From Scytalidium lignicola (taxonomy: Eukaryota; Ascomycota; Leotiomycetes), in the NCBI GenBank assembly GCA_002812745.2, contig NCSJ02000074.1, forward strand, positions 62,001 to 126,000: a DNA stretch of 64,000 nt, written 5' to 3'. Of the stretch, positions 1-10,070 are shown piece by piece. A model generated the notes under the pieces. The model did no database searches. It was given only the letters and a program-made list of their open reading frames with translations, and was not told the DNA's origin. Position numbers and translations under genes: made by a program. How positions within the stretch are numbered: the stretch's first letter is position 1; the number at the start of each line of letters is the position of its first letter.

Positions 1-214
1 GGATTGATTAGACCTAGGTTTCTAGATGTCAAAACCAATGGAGATTGCAATTAATCAAAACAGAGCGTCTAACTTCCTGTATCAAGTTGTTTTTGAAGAG
101 TGGATCCCACCTTCCCAAATATAAGCACCTGAACGCCTTGCTGATGCACCGTTCCCTATTTCCTTGATGTATATTCACAACACCACCCTTATCATCTGTG
201 GATATCGGAGTATG

Positions 215-1846
215 TTATCGTCCTCTACCACCGCCACCTCCACCACCACCGCCACCACCCATACCACCCATCATGCTCATCATCTTTTGCATATCCATAC
301 CACCGGGCATGCCTCCTGGTCCTCCAGCACCACCGCCTCCAAACATCTTCATTAAAGAGCCCATATCCGGCATTCCACCCATACCTCCCATGCCTCCAGC
401 GCCCATGCTTGCAAGCCGTTTTTGCATGGCAGCCAGCTGCTGTTGCTTGTTACCACCACCCATAGCGCCCTGTGCTCTTTGCATGTTCTTCATATTACCG
501 CCCATCTTCTTTGCCATATTAGCCATCATCTTATGCTGCGTGAGGAGGTCTTCGACCTCTCTGACGCTGGTACCACTTCCATATGCTATCCTAGTCATCC
601 GGGTTGGTTGCTCAACAAATATCTTGCCGTCACTGTCAAGTTCCTTCGTGGTCATGGAGTCACAGATGTAGATCATGCGCTTAAGTTTCAAAGATCCTTC
701 CTCATCGTCCATTCCTTGCATCATGCCACTCATTCCGGGGATCATACCGGCCATCTTTGACAGTGGGCCCATCTTCATGATATTTGATAACTGGTCTCTT
801 AGATCCCGGACAGTGAAAACACCTTCTGCGATGTGCTTCATTGTGTCTTTTTGATCCAACTTTAAGGATTGAACATGCTCGACAAGTCCCTGTATGTCTC
901 CCATGCCTAACAGTTTAGATACAAACTGTTGTGGCGCGAATCTTTCTAAGTCAAGCATATGTTCCCCCGTTCCAATGAACACTATAGGGGTATGAGTTGC
1001 AGCAACTGCTGAGATTGCACCACCTCCACTTGCATGGCCGTCTGTTTTAGTAATGATGATGGCACCAAAGTCAGCTGCCTCCTTGAAAGCCTTGCTCTGT
1101 GCCTCAGCCTGTTGTCCAATGCTAGCATCCATTACCATAATCGTCTGGTCCGGTTTAACCGCACTCTGAATGTCAACCATTTCTTGAAATAAGGCCTCTT
1201 CTTGACGATGTCTTCCACTAGTATCGACAATAATGATATCAAATCTTTCCTTTTTGAACTTTTCAACACCATCACGGGCAACTACCACTGGATCCGTTTG
1301 AGTTAGAGACCCATAGTAAGGTATTTTTGCTTTAGTTGCATTCTGCTTAAGTTGATCAAAGGCACCTGCTCGGAAGGTATCGGCGCAAACCAAACAAGCC
1401 TTGAATCCCCTGGATTGATAATGTCGAGCTAACTTCGTACAAGTCGTCGTTTTTCCAGCACCTTGTAAGCCAACAAACATGATAACATTCGGTTTCCCCT
1501 TTTTTGGTTTGAAAGGTTCGGCATGAGGATCCACCAGTTTTACAAGTTCGTCGAAGACTGCTTTTTGGATGAGTCGTTTCTTATTCACCCCAGGGGCAAG
1601 TTCCTTGAAGTTCACAGTAGTTTTAATTGATTTTCGCAGATTTCCAACCAGCCGTACATTGACATCGGCTTCAAGTAATGCGGCACAGATCTCTTTTATC
1701 ATACCATCAAAAGCCTGTCGGAAATTAGCAAGAGTGACGACCGCCTTGTTATCCAGAAATAACCTTACCTTCTCATCGAGGTTGCTGGACCGTGTGAGGT
1801 CCGAGACAGCGGCATTGATGCGCCGTCCGAGATCTTGAAGAACCAT
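215..1846 (-). CDS. SRP54: Signal recognition particle 54 kDa subunit (SRP54), two exons
   Basis: GTPase of the signal recognition particle, which binds signal sequences and the SRP RNA and docks ribosomes at the ER. The protein begins [10 protein letters not shown]. After splicing it has a helical N domain (about 1-80), a G domain with P-loop GLQGAGKTT near residue 108, DTSGRH and TKTDG, then the Met-rich M domain and a Gly/Met-rich tail ending in poly-Gly-Arg. A 54-nt intron (1715..1768; gtaagg donor, gctaat branch site, cgacag acceptor) is in frame and stop-free. Read through, it would insert 18 residues between DEK and AFDGM; removing it restores the canonical family sequence and gives 525 aa. 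Divergently paired with the RRP15-like gene across 225 bp. Identification is very secure; the intron is inferred from consensus and family fit. Confidence 0.97.
   Translation of the reverse strand: MVLQDLGRRINAAVSDLTRSSNLDEKVRLFLDNKAVVTLANFRQAFDGMIKEICAALLEADVNVRLVGNLRKSIKTTVNFKELAPGVNKKRLIQKAVFDELVKLVDPHAEPFKPKKGKPNVIMFVGLQGAGKTTTCTKLARHYQSRGFKACLVCADTFRAGAFDQLKQNATKAKIPYYGSLTQTDPVVVARDGVEKFKKERFDIIIVDTSGRHRQEEALFQEMVDIQSAVKPDQTIMVMDASIGQQAEAQSKAFKEAADFGAIIITKTDGHASGGGAISAVAATHTPIVFIGTGEHMLDLERFAPQQFVSKLLGMGDIQGLVEHVQSLKLDQKDTMKHIAEGVFTVRDLRDQLSNIMKMGPLSKMAGMIPGMSGMMQGMDDEEGSLKLKRMIYICDSMTTKELDSDGKIFVEQPTRMTRIAYGSGTSVREVEDLLTQHKMMANMAKKMGGNMKNMQRAQGAMGGGNKQQQLAAMQKRLASMGAGGMGGMGGMPDMGSLMKMFGGGGAGGPGGMPGGMDMQKMMSMMGGMGGGGGGGGGGGRGR
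1715..1768 (-). other. In-frame 54-nt intron of SRP54
   Basis: Donor gtaagg directly after the DEK codons, branch-like gctaat, acceptor cgacag before GCT TTT GAT. Length 54 nt and no stop codon. Its translation has no counterpart in the conserved SRP54 N domain. Confidence 0.9.
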
Positions 1847-2071
1847 GCTGTCCGAATCAAAATTGAAGTCGCTGGAGCAGCGTTGGTTGATTTACACCTA
1901 CTTTGAGGGTGTAATTATATTGTTGTCTGGCTCCAAGAGAGTGTGGGACAAGGGTGGCCAATGCGGGTGGGGTTGCCTTGTCTGCGGGAGTTAATCCGTT
2001 CCGAAAATCTGAATATTTTTGGGTTGGAAGCTGTCTGAAGGTGCCAAGAGCAATCCCACCATATACGCAAA
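1847..2071. promoter_or_regulatory. Bidirectional promoter SRP54 / RRP15-like
   Basis: 225 bp between two divergent start codons must hold both promoters and 5' leaders. No specific factor site is claimed. Confidence 0.6.
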
Positions 2072-2944
2072 ATGGCAGGTCAATTTTCAAAAAAACGCAA
2101 GGTGGAAGAAGGTATGAAGGGGAAATTGTCGAGGCCAGTGAAGAAATTCAAAAAGCAAACCGACTACCATAGCGATTCATCGGCATCCGAGTCTGAGAGC
2201 GCGCAAGATTTCCAAGCAGTAAATTTGCAGGATTCTGATGACGAAGTTAATGATAATGACGAATTCAATGCGGAGGACCTGGAAGAAGAAAATTTATCTG
2301 AGGCTCAGGCCAATGTGGGAGAGGGAGCAGAAGCAGAATCTGAGGTCACGGATGCGTCTAACTCAGACTCGGAGGAAGAAGATGAGGACGAAGACGATTC
2401 AGATACCAATTCGAATCCGAACTTAATAAAAAAGCGAAAACGTAATGACCCAGAAACGTTTGCAACGTCTATGTCAAAAATTTTGGGATCCAAATTGTCA
2501 ACTAGCAAGCGCAGCGATCCAGTCCTCTCTCGAAGTGCCGCAGCAATCCAAGCGTCAAAGGAGATTACAGATTCTGCATTAGAAAAGAAAGCCAAACATA
2601 AGCTAAGGGAGGAGCGAAAGGCGGCATTAGACAAAGGGCGAGTTAGAGATGTCCTAGGCGCTAGCACAACTTTTGATACCGCTCATGGCTCTGAAGGTGG
2701 AGAGACGCAGCGTAGTGTTTCAGAGACGATGGAAGTTGAGAAGAGATTGAGAAAGACAGCACAAAGGGGTGTTGTTAAGCTCTTCAATGCCGTTAGGGCC
2801 GCACAGATTAAAGGTGAAGAAGCTGCTAAGGAAGCTAGGGCAAAAGGTGTTGTTAGTCAAGGTAGACGGGAAGAAAAAATCAATGAGATGAGCAAGAAGG
2901 GGTTTCTAGACCTGATTGCAGGTGGTGGGACCACGAATATTTAA
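2072..2944 (+). CDS. RRP15: RRP15-like pre-60S ribosome biogenesis protein
   Basis: Probable Rrp15 family protein, a nucleolar factor for 27S pre-rRNA processing and 60S maturation. Single exon, 290 aa. The N-terminus is basic (KKRKVEEGMKGKLSRPVKKFKK, nucleolar targeting likely), followed by a long acidic Ser/Asp/Glu tract (about residues 30-115). The conserved Rrp15 part follows: DPETFATSMSKILGSKL near 128, a charged coiled stretch with EKKAKHKLREERK, and the C-terminal RLRKTAQRGVVKLFNAVRAAQ motif ending GFLDLI. Length fits the family. Divergent from SRP54 and convergent with the ferredoxin gene. Confidence 0.9.
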   Translation: MAGQFSKKRKVEEGMKGKLSRPVKKFKKQTDYHSDSSASESESAQDFQAVNLQDSDDEVNDNDEFNAEDLEEENLSEAQANVGEGAEAESEVTDASNSDSEEEDEDEDDSDTNSNPNLIKKRKRNDPETFATSMSKILGSKLSTSKRSDPVLSRSAAAIQASKEITDSALEKKAKHKLREERKAALDKGRVRDVLGASTTFDTAHGSEGGETQRSVSETMEVEKRLRKTAQRGVVKLFNAVRAAQIKGEEAAKEARAKGVVSQGRREEKINEMSKKGFLDLIAGGGTTNI

Positions 2945-3277
2945 AATCCTGGATGACAAGAGCTTTTGGTTGCATGCATGGGTTATGGTGTTGAGGCGAA
3001 TCTAGCTCGCATTGAACATTGCTAGATGCTGTTAGGTTAAAACGGACTTTAAAGATCCTTGATCTCTGCGGATATTGGTAGAGATGAGTTCTAATGATAC
3101 ATATACATGGGCACGAAAAAGTACCCTCCCCAGAAGAATGCAACGAAACTATTCCCTAATCACCTTCTGCATAAAGCCAAGCTTGATATGCCAATAAATT
3201 CTTCCGAGTGTCTCTATTACCCGTATTCGGCTTGTTCCAATTCCTCTGCCAGGCCTCCTGTGGTCTGAATTTATATC
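2945..3277. other. Convergent 3' intergenic region
   Basis: 333 bp between the RRP15-like stop and the ferredoxin stop. I see no coding exon; it should contain both 3' UTRs. Confidence 0.6.
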
Positions 3278-4014
3278 CTACTTAGAAAAATCACTAGCTT
3301 GCATGTTCCGAGTCATTGAGGGTAGTCTAACTCGTAGTCCATTCAACTCTGGAGTCATGACCACTTGACAACCTAACCTCGACGTTTCTGTAAGTCCGAA
3401 AGCTAGATCCAGCATATCGTTCTCATCATCATCTGGTTCGCTCATTTTATCGTACATGGCTTCATCCTCAACAATGACATGGCATGTCGAGCAAGCACAT
3501 GATCCTCCACAGGCTCCTATAACATGGTTAGTTCGCAATTCAGAGGAACAACGTCTGAATCTGCGCCTACCTTCCATCTCTAGATCGTTGGCCTGGGCTA
3601 TATCTAATAAATTATCACCCTTGGATACCTCAAATGTGTGTTCATCCCCTTCTTTGTCAACAAAGGTCACATGTAACCTATACATCGATCAGTATAGCTA
3701 CAAAATCCTAACTACGTTGAGTTTCCCTACTCTTCTCCTGGCTTTGGCGGTTCGATGTGTCCATGTGAAACCACCGCTGTTGTAGAGAAACTTCTTACAC
3801 CTCGTCGCGATCCGTCAACTGCCATTGTCCTTTGCCAACGGGCCCGAGAATTGCCGTCATGAAGTTCTGCGGTTTGACATCGAAATTGCGGAACCGCTGA
3901 AGCAAATGGTGCTCGTGATGCTGTTGGTAAGGACGGAAAAGAGCTTCGAAGGTGTTGCTGTGCTCCTTTACTTAAACTTGAGAGTCCGCGTGTAGCTATT
4001 CTTCTCGTTGACAT
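3278..4014 (-). CDS. YAH1: Mitochondrial [2Fe-2S] ferredoxin (adrenodoxin/Yah1 type), three exons
   Basis: Mitochondrial electron carrier for Fe-S cluster assembly and haem A/ubiquinone synthesis. Exons 3731..4014, 3571..3677 and 3278..3516 give 209 aa. The first 90 or so residues are Arg/Ser-rich with few acidic residues, a matrix targeting presequence starting MSTRRIATRGLSS. The ferredoxin fold starts at ELHVTFVDKEGDE. Cluster ligands are in the pattern C-x5-C-x2-C (ACGGSCACSTC) with the fourth Cys in RLGCQV. Intron 1 (3678..3730, 53 nt) joins PGE to ELHVTF. Intron 2 (3517..3570, 54 nt) is in frame and stop-free; removing it joins LEMEG to ACGGSC exactly as in the family. An upstream ATG at 4188 is rejected because its sequence does not look like a presequence. 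Divergent from the Ugo1-like gene across 406 bp. Confidence 0.96.
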
Positions 4015-4420
4015 CTTTGGGATTGCTAAAACCGAGCTTCGGATTAACCGTTCGGATTTATTGTAAAATGTATCTACAACACCGGAGTTGAAGGTCGCAT
4101 TGCTAAAAGACTGATTAGCCCCAAGCAGAAAGAAACGATAATCTACAGATATAAACATACACTTAATAAACCTTTGGGTAGTTCTCAATGCCTACACGGA
4201 CCTGGTGGGTTGGCAAGCTAGCAGTGCATGTGGATGTCACGGTGCATAACCGTATCTAGAAATTTTGTTATCGGAGGTTGGAAATTATACGCGAGGAACT
4301 ATTATTTCTCGATACCGCCTTATAACATCGTAAAAAGCTCTCGAGAAGCTTGGATATCAACCCAAACCAAGCTTGGGTCCACGACCTTTTCAGGCTCTTT
4401 TCACCACAATACAACACAGC
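4015..4420. promoter_or_regulatory. Bidirectional promoter ferredoxin / Ugo1-like
   Basis: 406 bp shared upstream region of two nuclear genes for mitochondrial proteins. AT-rich; no recognised factor site claimed. Confidence 0.55.
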
Positions 4421-5977
4421 ATGCCGGTTTCACAAGAAGCACCCAATCCTTTAAGGCCCTACTATATCCCTCCATCCATTGGTCTCCCGCCGGAAACAAG
4501 TGCAAATACAACAGGTGCATCGACATATGGACTTGGTCTCAAGAATGGGAGCGCCTCATCCTACGCGTCGTCTGCGCGAGATATATTCTCCGACATTGAT
4601 TATAGTGAATACCTGTCGGATGCCTCACCATCATCGATTGAGATGGTCAGGAGCTTCATCGATGAGCTGTTTTACAGATATATTACGATCCTTCTAGCTC
4701 AACCATTCGAGGTTGCAAAAGTGGTTTTACAAGTTAGAGATCAAGGGTCGAGAAAGCCAAGTGGCCCAACCATTGCTCCAGAAGCTGTAAGGCGGATTTC
4801 GTCGAGTTATCGTGATAAAACATACGATGAGGTGAGTTGCCGAATATACCTAGAGAACTAATGCTTACTAGCCACCGTAGGTATATGAATCTGATGATTC
4901 TGACCCAGATGAACCTTCATATTTTACATCTTCCGCACCCCCTACAAATTCACATTCCACCCCTCGGTCTCGGCGAAGACAGGACAGCGATTCAACAGTT
5001 GAAGAGCAAGAATCAACACCTGCAAGCGCTCCCACATCAATACAGCTGACTCTTAAGCGTCCAGATGCTCTTTTTGAAGTGATAGGACAGGAATGGACAA
5101 AAGAAGGAGCATGGGGGGTTTGGAAGGGAACCAATGCAACATTCGTTTATAATATACTGCTCAGGACGATAGAGAGCTGGTCAAGAAGCATGCTCTCGGC
5201 GTTGTTTAATGTGCCAGATCCTTCTGTTATGGCTGGCTTAGGCATGTCGGCGGATGTCCTTGACGCCCCATATCCATGGGCAAGTCTCGTAGTTGCTGTT
5301 GGGGCAGCAGCCGCAGCGGGACTAATACTAGCCCCTTTAGACATTATTCGAACTAGGTATGCAACAGATCTAAAGTTGGTGTGTGAAGATGCTAATGTTC
5401 ATAAAGACTCATTTTGACCCCAGCCTCAAAAAAGAAATCACTCTCTCACAATATCCGAAATCTACCTTCATATATATGTCCTCCTACTTTGTTCATCCCC
5501 ACCATTCTCCACAGTGTTATCCCTCCACTAATGTCTCGTTCGACACCTCTATTTCTACGATCTCAATTATCAATAGACCCGGTTGTTAATCCTGCTACGT
5601 TTTCATTTGCAACGTTCATGTCTTCAACAGTAGAACTGTTCATCAAGTTGCCACTTGAAACTGTTCTGCGACGAGGCCAAATACATGTTGCTGCCTCACC
5701 AAAGTATGCTGTGGAAAATCAGAGTTCGGAGACCACTGTCGATGTCGGTCCTTATCGCGGTGTTATCGGTACCATGTGGTCGATTGTCAGAGAAGAGGGT
5801 GAGATACCTATAGACACCACTTCAGCAAGCGGACATACCTTACGCAAGTCTAAGAAAACAGCAAGGAAAGGGCAAGGAATTGAAGGATTATGGAGAGGCT
5901 GGAGAGTCGGGGTTTGGGGTTTGTTTGGGGTGTGGGTTGCCAAATCCATGAGTAATGGTGGCGGAGGGGAGTTTTGA
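4421..5977 (+). CDS. UGO1: Ugo1-like mitochondrial outer-membrane carrier protein, three exons
   Basis: Mitochondrial-carrier-fold protein of the Ugo1 type, which links outer and inner membrane fusion machineries (Fzo1 and Mgm1) in yeast. Exons 4421..4831, 4881..5356 and 5407..5977 encode 485 aa. Introns are 49 and 50 nt; the second carries a gctaatg branch site. The carrier repeats are degenerate: AQPFEVAKVVLQ near residue 105, APLDIIRTR near 290, and LPLETVLRRGQ in exon 3, each matching the PX[D/E]XX[K/R] signature in part. A Ser/Asp/Glu-rich low-complexity insert follows exon 1. The Pro-rich N-terminus (NPLRPYYIPPSIGLPPE) is typical of fungal Ugo1 proteins. Start chosen at 4421 because it opens this conserved segment. 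Its neighbour is also mitochondrial. Confidence 0.9.
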
Positions 5978-6323
5978 ATCCCATGTCATCGTGACTCAGG
6001 GTGTATTGTATTTGGTGTATTTGGAGTTTCAGGGTGTTCGAAGCTCATGATGGACGGAGTTGGTCGGATTTAATACCTGCTACTCAGCTCACAACGCATT
6101 ATGTACCAGCAATGACGATATCACTTATTTTGAGGCAGAATGAAATCAATAAGTATTCATTGTTTAAATATTCAACTGATTTCTTCCTTAAAAGGTTGAA
6201 TTACTAGCAGCGGCTGTCAAAGATACAAAACTTGCGCCTCAGAAATGAAACTGCCTTAGCCACCAAACCGACAATACCCAATACCCCAATACTTTTTAAG
6301 CCAACTATCCCAAATGTCCCAAG
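5978..6323. other. Convergent 3' intergenic region
   Basis: 346 bp between the Ugo1-like stop and the stop of the F-box-like gene. No coding signal seen. Confidence 0.6.
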
Positions 6324-7154
6324 CTAATATTCAGAATCCCCGATTTTGAGCTCTCCAGATCTTGCATTATTTAAGGAGCTGCGACTGCTATGCACTTGAT
6401 CCTGCATTATTTGAGGAGCTGCGACCACTGTGGCACTTCTAGTCTGACCCTTTCCATTACTCCAAACATGCTGAATTCCACCAACTTTTGGCAGGTTATA
6501 CCAGGTTTCAAAAGGTCTTTCTTCGACCATCCATGAAATGTCGATCGCTTCGCTAAAGTTGATTCTCTTGAATAAGACAATCTTTACGACCACAGGTAGA
6601 CGATCTCTCAGAAGACGAACGACGCTGACAACATCCATATCTCGGATCCCAGCGATTGCGCTGTAGATAATCTCCACTCGTCTCAGATTGGAAAAGTGTT
6701 TTAGAAGTGCAAATAATTGTTTTAATCTATCCAACGAGATACCATGAGACGGTATACGGACTTCTCTCAAGTAATCCTTCGCTATACAAACGTGGGTTGG
6801 GATGAGATCTGGGACGAGAATTGGGATATATCCCGGCATTTGACTATATCCAGGAGGACTTCCACGAGAAGTTACCCTGAGTAGATAGTCATCCCTTCGC
6901 TGGGTTATAAGAAGATTTAGGAATTCGGGCGCTTTCCAGGCAGGGGTACTTCTTATCAGGAAAACATTCTGGCCGTAAAGGATTGCTACAGCTTCAGCGT
7001 ATATCTGACGGTTTGTCCGCAGGAAGGCGGTGGATTCTGATATTTCCGCCCTAGATAAGCTAGGGTAGATTGGTGCATCTTTGAGAAATAAGAGACGATA
7101 TATCTGGTCCCGAATCTCGAGGGGGAGGTCTAAAAACCCAATTCCTGAAGGCAT
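6324..7154 (-). CDS. F-box-like / LPxEIRxxIY fungal protein
   Basis: Single-exon 276-aa protein. The N-terminus carries LPLEIRDQIYRLLF (about residues 10-24) and later LRTNRQIYAEAVAILYGQNVF (about 45-66), the pair of motifs of a large, poorly characterised fungal family with an F-box-like N-terminal domain. The middle contains an LRR-like stretch (FSNLRRVEIIYSAI). Substrate and partners are unknown. The C-terminal end is odd: the DNA has an imperfect 40-bp tandem duplication (6363..6442) which, because 40 is not a multiple of three, is translated once as VAAPQIMQ and once as SRSSLNNA. The end of the protein may therefore be a recent, non-conserved extension. Confidence 0.75.
   Translation of the reverse strand: MPSGIGFLDLPLEIRDQIYRLLFLKDAPIYPSLSRAEISESTAFLRTNRQIYAEAVAILYGQNVFLIRSTPAWKAPEFLNLLITQRRDDYLLRVTSRGSPPGYSQMPGYIPILVPDLIPTHVCIAKDYLREVRIPSHGISLDRLKQLFALLKHFSNLRRVEIIYSAIAGIRDMDVVSVVRLLRDRLPVVVKIVLFKRINFSEAIDISWMVEERPFETWYNLPKVGGIQHVWSNGKGQTRSATVVAAPQIMQDQVHSSRSSLNNARSGELKIGDSEY
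6363..6442. repeat. Imperfect 40-bp tandem duplication inside the F-box-like gene
   Basis: Two copies of a unit starting tgcattatttRaggagctgc, at 6363 and 6403. They differ at one base in the first 23 bp and diverge more afterwards. The 40-bp period shifts the reading frame between the copies. Confidence 0.85.
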
Positions 7155-7675
7155 CTCCCCAACAGCTTAACTTGGAGCATCTCGCGAATTACTGACGAGG
7201 CTGGAGGTTTGCCCTCCGGTGTATTGCGGTTGAGAAGCGATTTTGCAAAGTATCACAATCAATTGGCGATATGATGGTAAGGGTTCAGTAGTTATTGATT
7301 TTAAAAAGCGCCCCTCTGCATACCTAATATTTATTCCTCTAGGAAAATGCGGGAACAATGTAACTTGCGCCTTTTGTCGGCCCAAACCTGTTGTTCTAAG
7401 GCAATAAGGCTGCCTTCCCCGTACCAGCCCTGCCGCTAAGTTTAATCAGAATAGTACTAGCGTTCCTGTGAACATCGAAAAAGTTGGACAAATTATTTGA
7501 GCTCGGAACTACCACCTCACCAGTTCGTATCGCAGCTTCTACAGGCCACCACTGCAATTGAAGGTTGTTTCTAGGTATGCAAATTACAATTACGTTTTAA
7601 ATAACCACTGGCTAATATATTCAAAGCGTTCAGAACTCAGTATTTCTAGACGACTTGCGATTGCAAACCCTCAAA
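7155..7675. promoter_or_regulatory. Bidirectional upstream region, F-box-like gene / NOP10
   Basis: 521 bp between two divergent start codons. No conserved ORF; the small ORFs here have no recognisable motif. Confidence 0.5.
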
Positions 7676-7943
7676 ATGCATCTCATGTACACTCTCGATG
7701 CCAATGGCAAACGCGCCTATACCCTCAAGAAGGTCGTGAATGGCGAAGTGACCAAATCTGCACATCCTGCTAGATTCTCGCCCGATGACAAGTACTCAAG
7801 ACATCGAGTTACACTCAAGAAGAGATATGGATTGCTCTTAACACAGCAGAGTAAGTTCCCCTCTGTCATTCACATATCGTTGTTCAGTGAGACAGGAGCT
7901 AATGATTGGTTTAATAGAAGATCTACGGGTTTTGGGACAATAG
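7676..7943 (+). CDS. NOP10: H/ACA snoRNP subunit Nop10, two exons
   Basis: Core protein of H/ACA snoRNPs, which guide pseudouridylation of rRNA and are needed for 18S processing. Exon 1 (7676..7850) and exon 2 (7918..7943) encode 66 aa. The sequence contains [13 protein letters not shown] and the hallmark [23 protein letters not shown], then LLLTQQ, matching Nop10 end to end. The intron is 67 nt (gtaagt donor, gctaatg branch site, aatag acceptor); splicing appends KDLRVLGQ and a stop, giving the normal Nop10 length. Without the intron the frame would run on into unrelated sequence. Acts in the nucleolus and Cajal-body equivalents with Cbf5, Gar1 and Nhp2. Confidence 0.96.
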
Positions 7944-8846
7944 GTTATAATAGAGGGCTCGCGTTGAAAGAAAAACCTGCCGCTCAAAAGTTAAGCTAGA
8001 CCCTTGGGGAAGGCGTTTCAAATTTGGTTATGGAGATATTTGGAGTTAGCTGGCGTTTAGGATCTTCCAGTTGTATAATCCGCGTTAGTCCCATCGCATC
8101 TGAGATGGAGACATGACCGAGATAACTCTATGTATACTCTCTGTGCTTGACTAAAAGCATTGATATTGATCAAACAGTCCTTGGCTTATTTTATGAGTAA
8201 GCATGAATGGTTCTTCGTGACTTTGTCTGAATATCTCTCGAAGGGAGAAGATACTTTTTTAGCTGCACTTTCCACGAAATGTCAATAGGGAAATATTAAA
8301 ATTTCTTTGTCCTAAGCTAAAAGGAAAACTCGGATCACTGCTAATCTAAACTGGTATCACATATAGTGTCCCTTTGAAAATTTTAACTAATCATTCAAAC
8401 TAAGTTAGAAGGTAAGTCCTAGTTCTTAGGTTTGAAAATACAAGGCCTTCTTTTTTGATATGTTGTTTTATACCTGTCTTTTTATTCGTTTGATCGGCGT
8501 CTACTCGAGTTATCTCACTAGATTATCAGCCAAAAAAAATTGTTTGTGGGGTTTTCTTTTGGCGCGGCAGAATTTGCAGTCACTGAAAGCGGTGAAAAGA
8601 CTTCCCCATCTTTCCTTGACGCTTCTTTCAATGCGGAAAGGTGAGCTTCAACGAATCAANTTTTTTATATTTTTAATTGAAACTCTAGTATCAATATTAG
8701 GCGTGGTCAGAACAGGAAATTGGTGCGTGTGAATAGTCGCGTAGTCAACGAGGTCTAAACTAAAATTCTGGAAAGATTTCTTTTAAACCCTAGCGAAACA
8801 CAATCACCACAACACTTTTCTCCCCAATCCCATCCCAAAATTCAAA
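7944..8846. other. Intergenic region NOP10 / RRM gene
   Basis: 903 bp, AT-rich, with an undetermined base at 8660 next to a T run. Contains the NOP10 3' UTR and the RRM-gene promoter. No supported exon. Confidence 0.6.
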
Positions 8847-10070
8847 ATGGAGTGGCGCATAAGGCGGGATCCTCAAAGTTCTCCAAGTGGGCAGGGACCA
8901 AACACGCCGTATCAACAACGCCGTCCAGGGGTTCCTGACTGGAGGAATAGCAATGGCTACAGTCCGCGATCGAGCAATGGCAGATCTGGCTTAGCACGTG
9001 ATTCATTGAGAAAGCCTTTGAGTGATTCCAAAGCAGAACAAGCAATTGAGGAGGGGCGCAGACTATATGTGGGTAATATGACGTATGAAGCTACAGTGAA
9101 AGATATTGAAGCTCTGTTTGCGGACGTGGCGTCCGGTATTCAAGCTATCAACATGTCGGTAGATCCCATGACTGGGCGAAATCCTTCATACTGCTTTATC
9201 GATTTTGAAAGCAAGGAATTAGCAGAAAGAGTCATGGCAGAGTACAATGGTCGGGATTTCATGCGTCGACCTCTCAAAGTTCGTCCTGGTGTCAAATCTG
9301 GGACTGGAACTGGCCGCTACGATATGCCACCTCGACAGAATAGCTTGAATGGTGGCGAAGATATGAGCCCAACCGCGAAAAGAGCTCACGCTTTCGATCG
9401 CTGGCGACGTGTTGAAACTCCAGAGCAGTCCAACAGCGCACCTCAGGAAGGGAGGCGACTGTATGTGGGCGGCTTACCTAGATTTCCTGATCAAGAAACG
9501 ACAAACAGGCAGATTCGGGACCTTTTCAAGGACTACGATATTGATATTGATGCAGTAAGCAAACTGATCTCTCCTCATGAGACGAAGAAAAATGATCTAG
9601 GGAACCATTACTACTGCTTTGTTGATCTTTCGTCTGAGCTTGATTTGGATCACGCCATCAACAGTTTGAATAACATTGAGAAATGGAACTGGAATATCAA
9701 AGTTAGCAGGGCCAATGGTGTATCGGGAAAACTAAATGAGAGGAAACGACTTTATGTCGGTGGGCTGCCCCTTTTCAAGGATCAAATTACTGCAGATTCA
9801 GAAATCAAGGCACTTTTCGAGAGATATGATATCCAAACCATCAGTAAACTGTTTCCTCCCCACGAATCGAGGAAAGATGAAGCAGGGAACAATCACTATT
9901 GCTTTGTAGAGCTTGCAGATGGTCAGCAGGCTGATTCTGCGATTGAAGCACTGGATTGGAAGGAGAAATGGGACTGGAAAATACGAGTAAAGCATGCCAC
10001 TGGTAATGCTAAGGGTTCGGAGAAGCCTGCTTCAAGAGGATGGGGTCCGAATAAGGAAATACGAGTTTAG
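8847..10070 (+). CDS. Triple-RRM RNA-binding protein
   Basis: Single-exon 407-aa protein. The N-terminal 70 residues are Arg/Ser/Gly/Pro-rich and disordered. RRM1 (about 71-148) has RNP2-like RRLYVGNM and RNP1-like PSYCFIDF. RRM2 (about 203-288) has RRLYVGGL and HYYCFVDL. RRM3 (about 300-383) has KRLYVGGL and NHYCFVEL. RRM2 and RRM3 are strikingly similar to each other over their full length (shared SKLxxPHExKK/RKD, KWNW/KWDW cores), which indicates an internal duplication. The RNP1 motifs lack the usual Gly-Phe-Gly start. RNA target and process are unknown; ncRNA or mRNA processing is plausible. The start fits the reading frame and the ATG has an A at -3. Confidence 0.88.
   Translation: MEWRIRRDPQSSPSGQGPNTPYQQRRPGVPDWRNSNGYSPRSSNGRSGLARDSLRKPLSDSKAEQAIEEGRRLYVGNMTYEATVKDIEALFADVASGIQAINMSVDPMTGRNPSYCFIDFESKELAERVMAEYNGRDFMRRPLKVRPGVKSGTGTGRYDMPPRQNSLNGGEDMSPTAKRAHAFDRWRRVETPEQSNSAPQEGRRLYVGGLPRFPDQETTNRQIRDLFKDYDIDIDAVSKLISPHETKKNDLGNHYYCFVDLSSELDLDHAINSLNNIEKWNWNIKVSRANGVSGKLNERKRLYVGGLPLFKDQITADSEIKALFERYDIQTISKLFPPHESRKDEAGNNHYCFVELADGQQADSAIEALDWKEKWDWKIRVKHATGNAKGSEKPASRGWGPNKEIRV

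Noticed and set aside
198..671. Proline-rich ORF on the plus strand
   Set aside because: Complement of the Gly/Met-rich tail of SRP54; a shadow.
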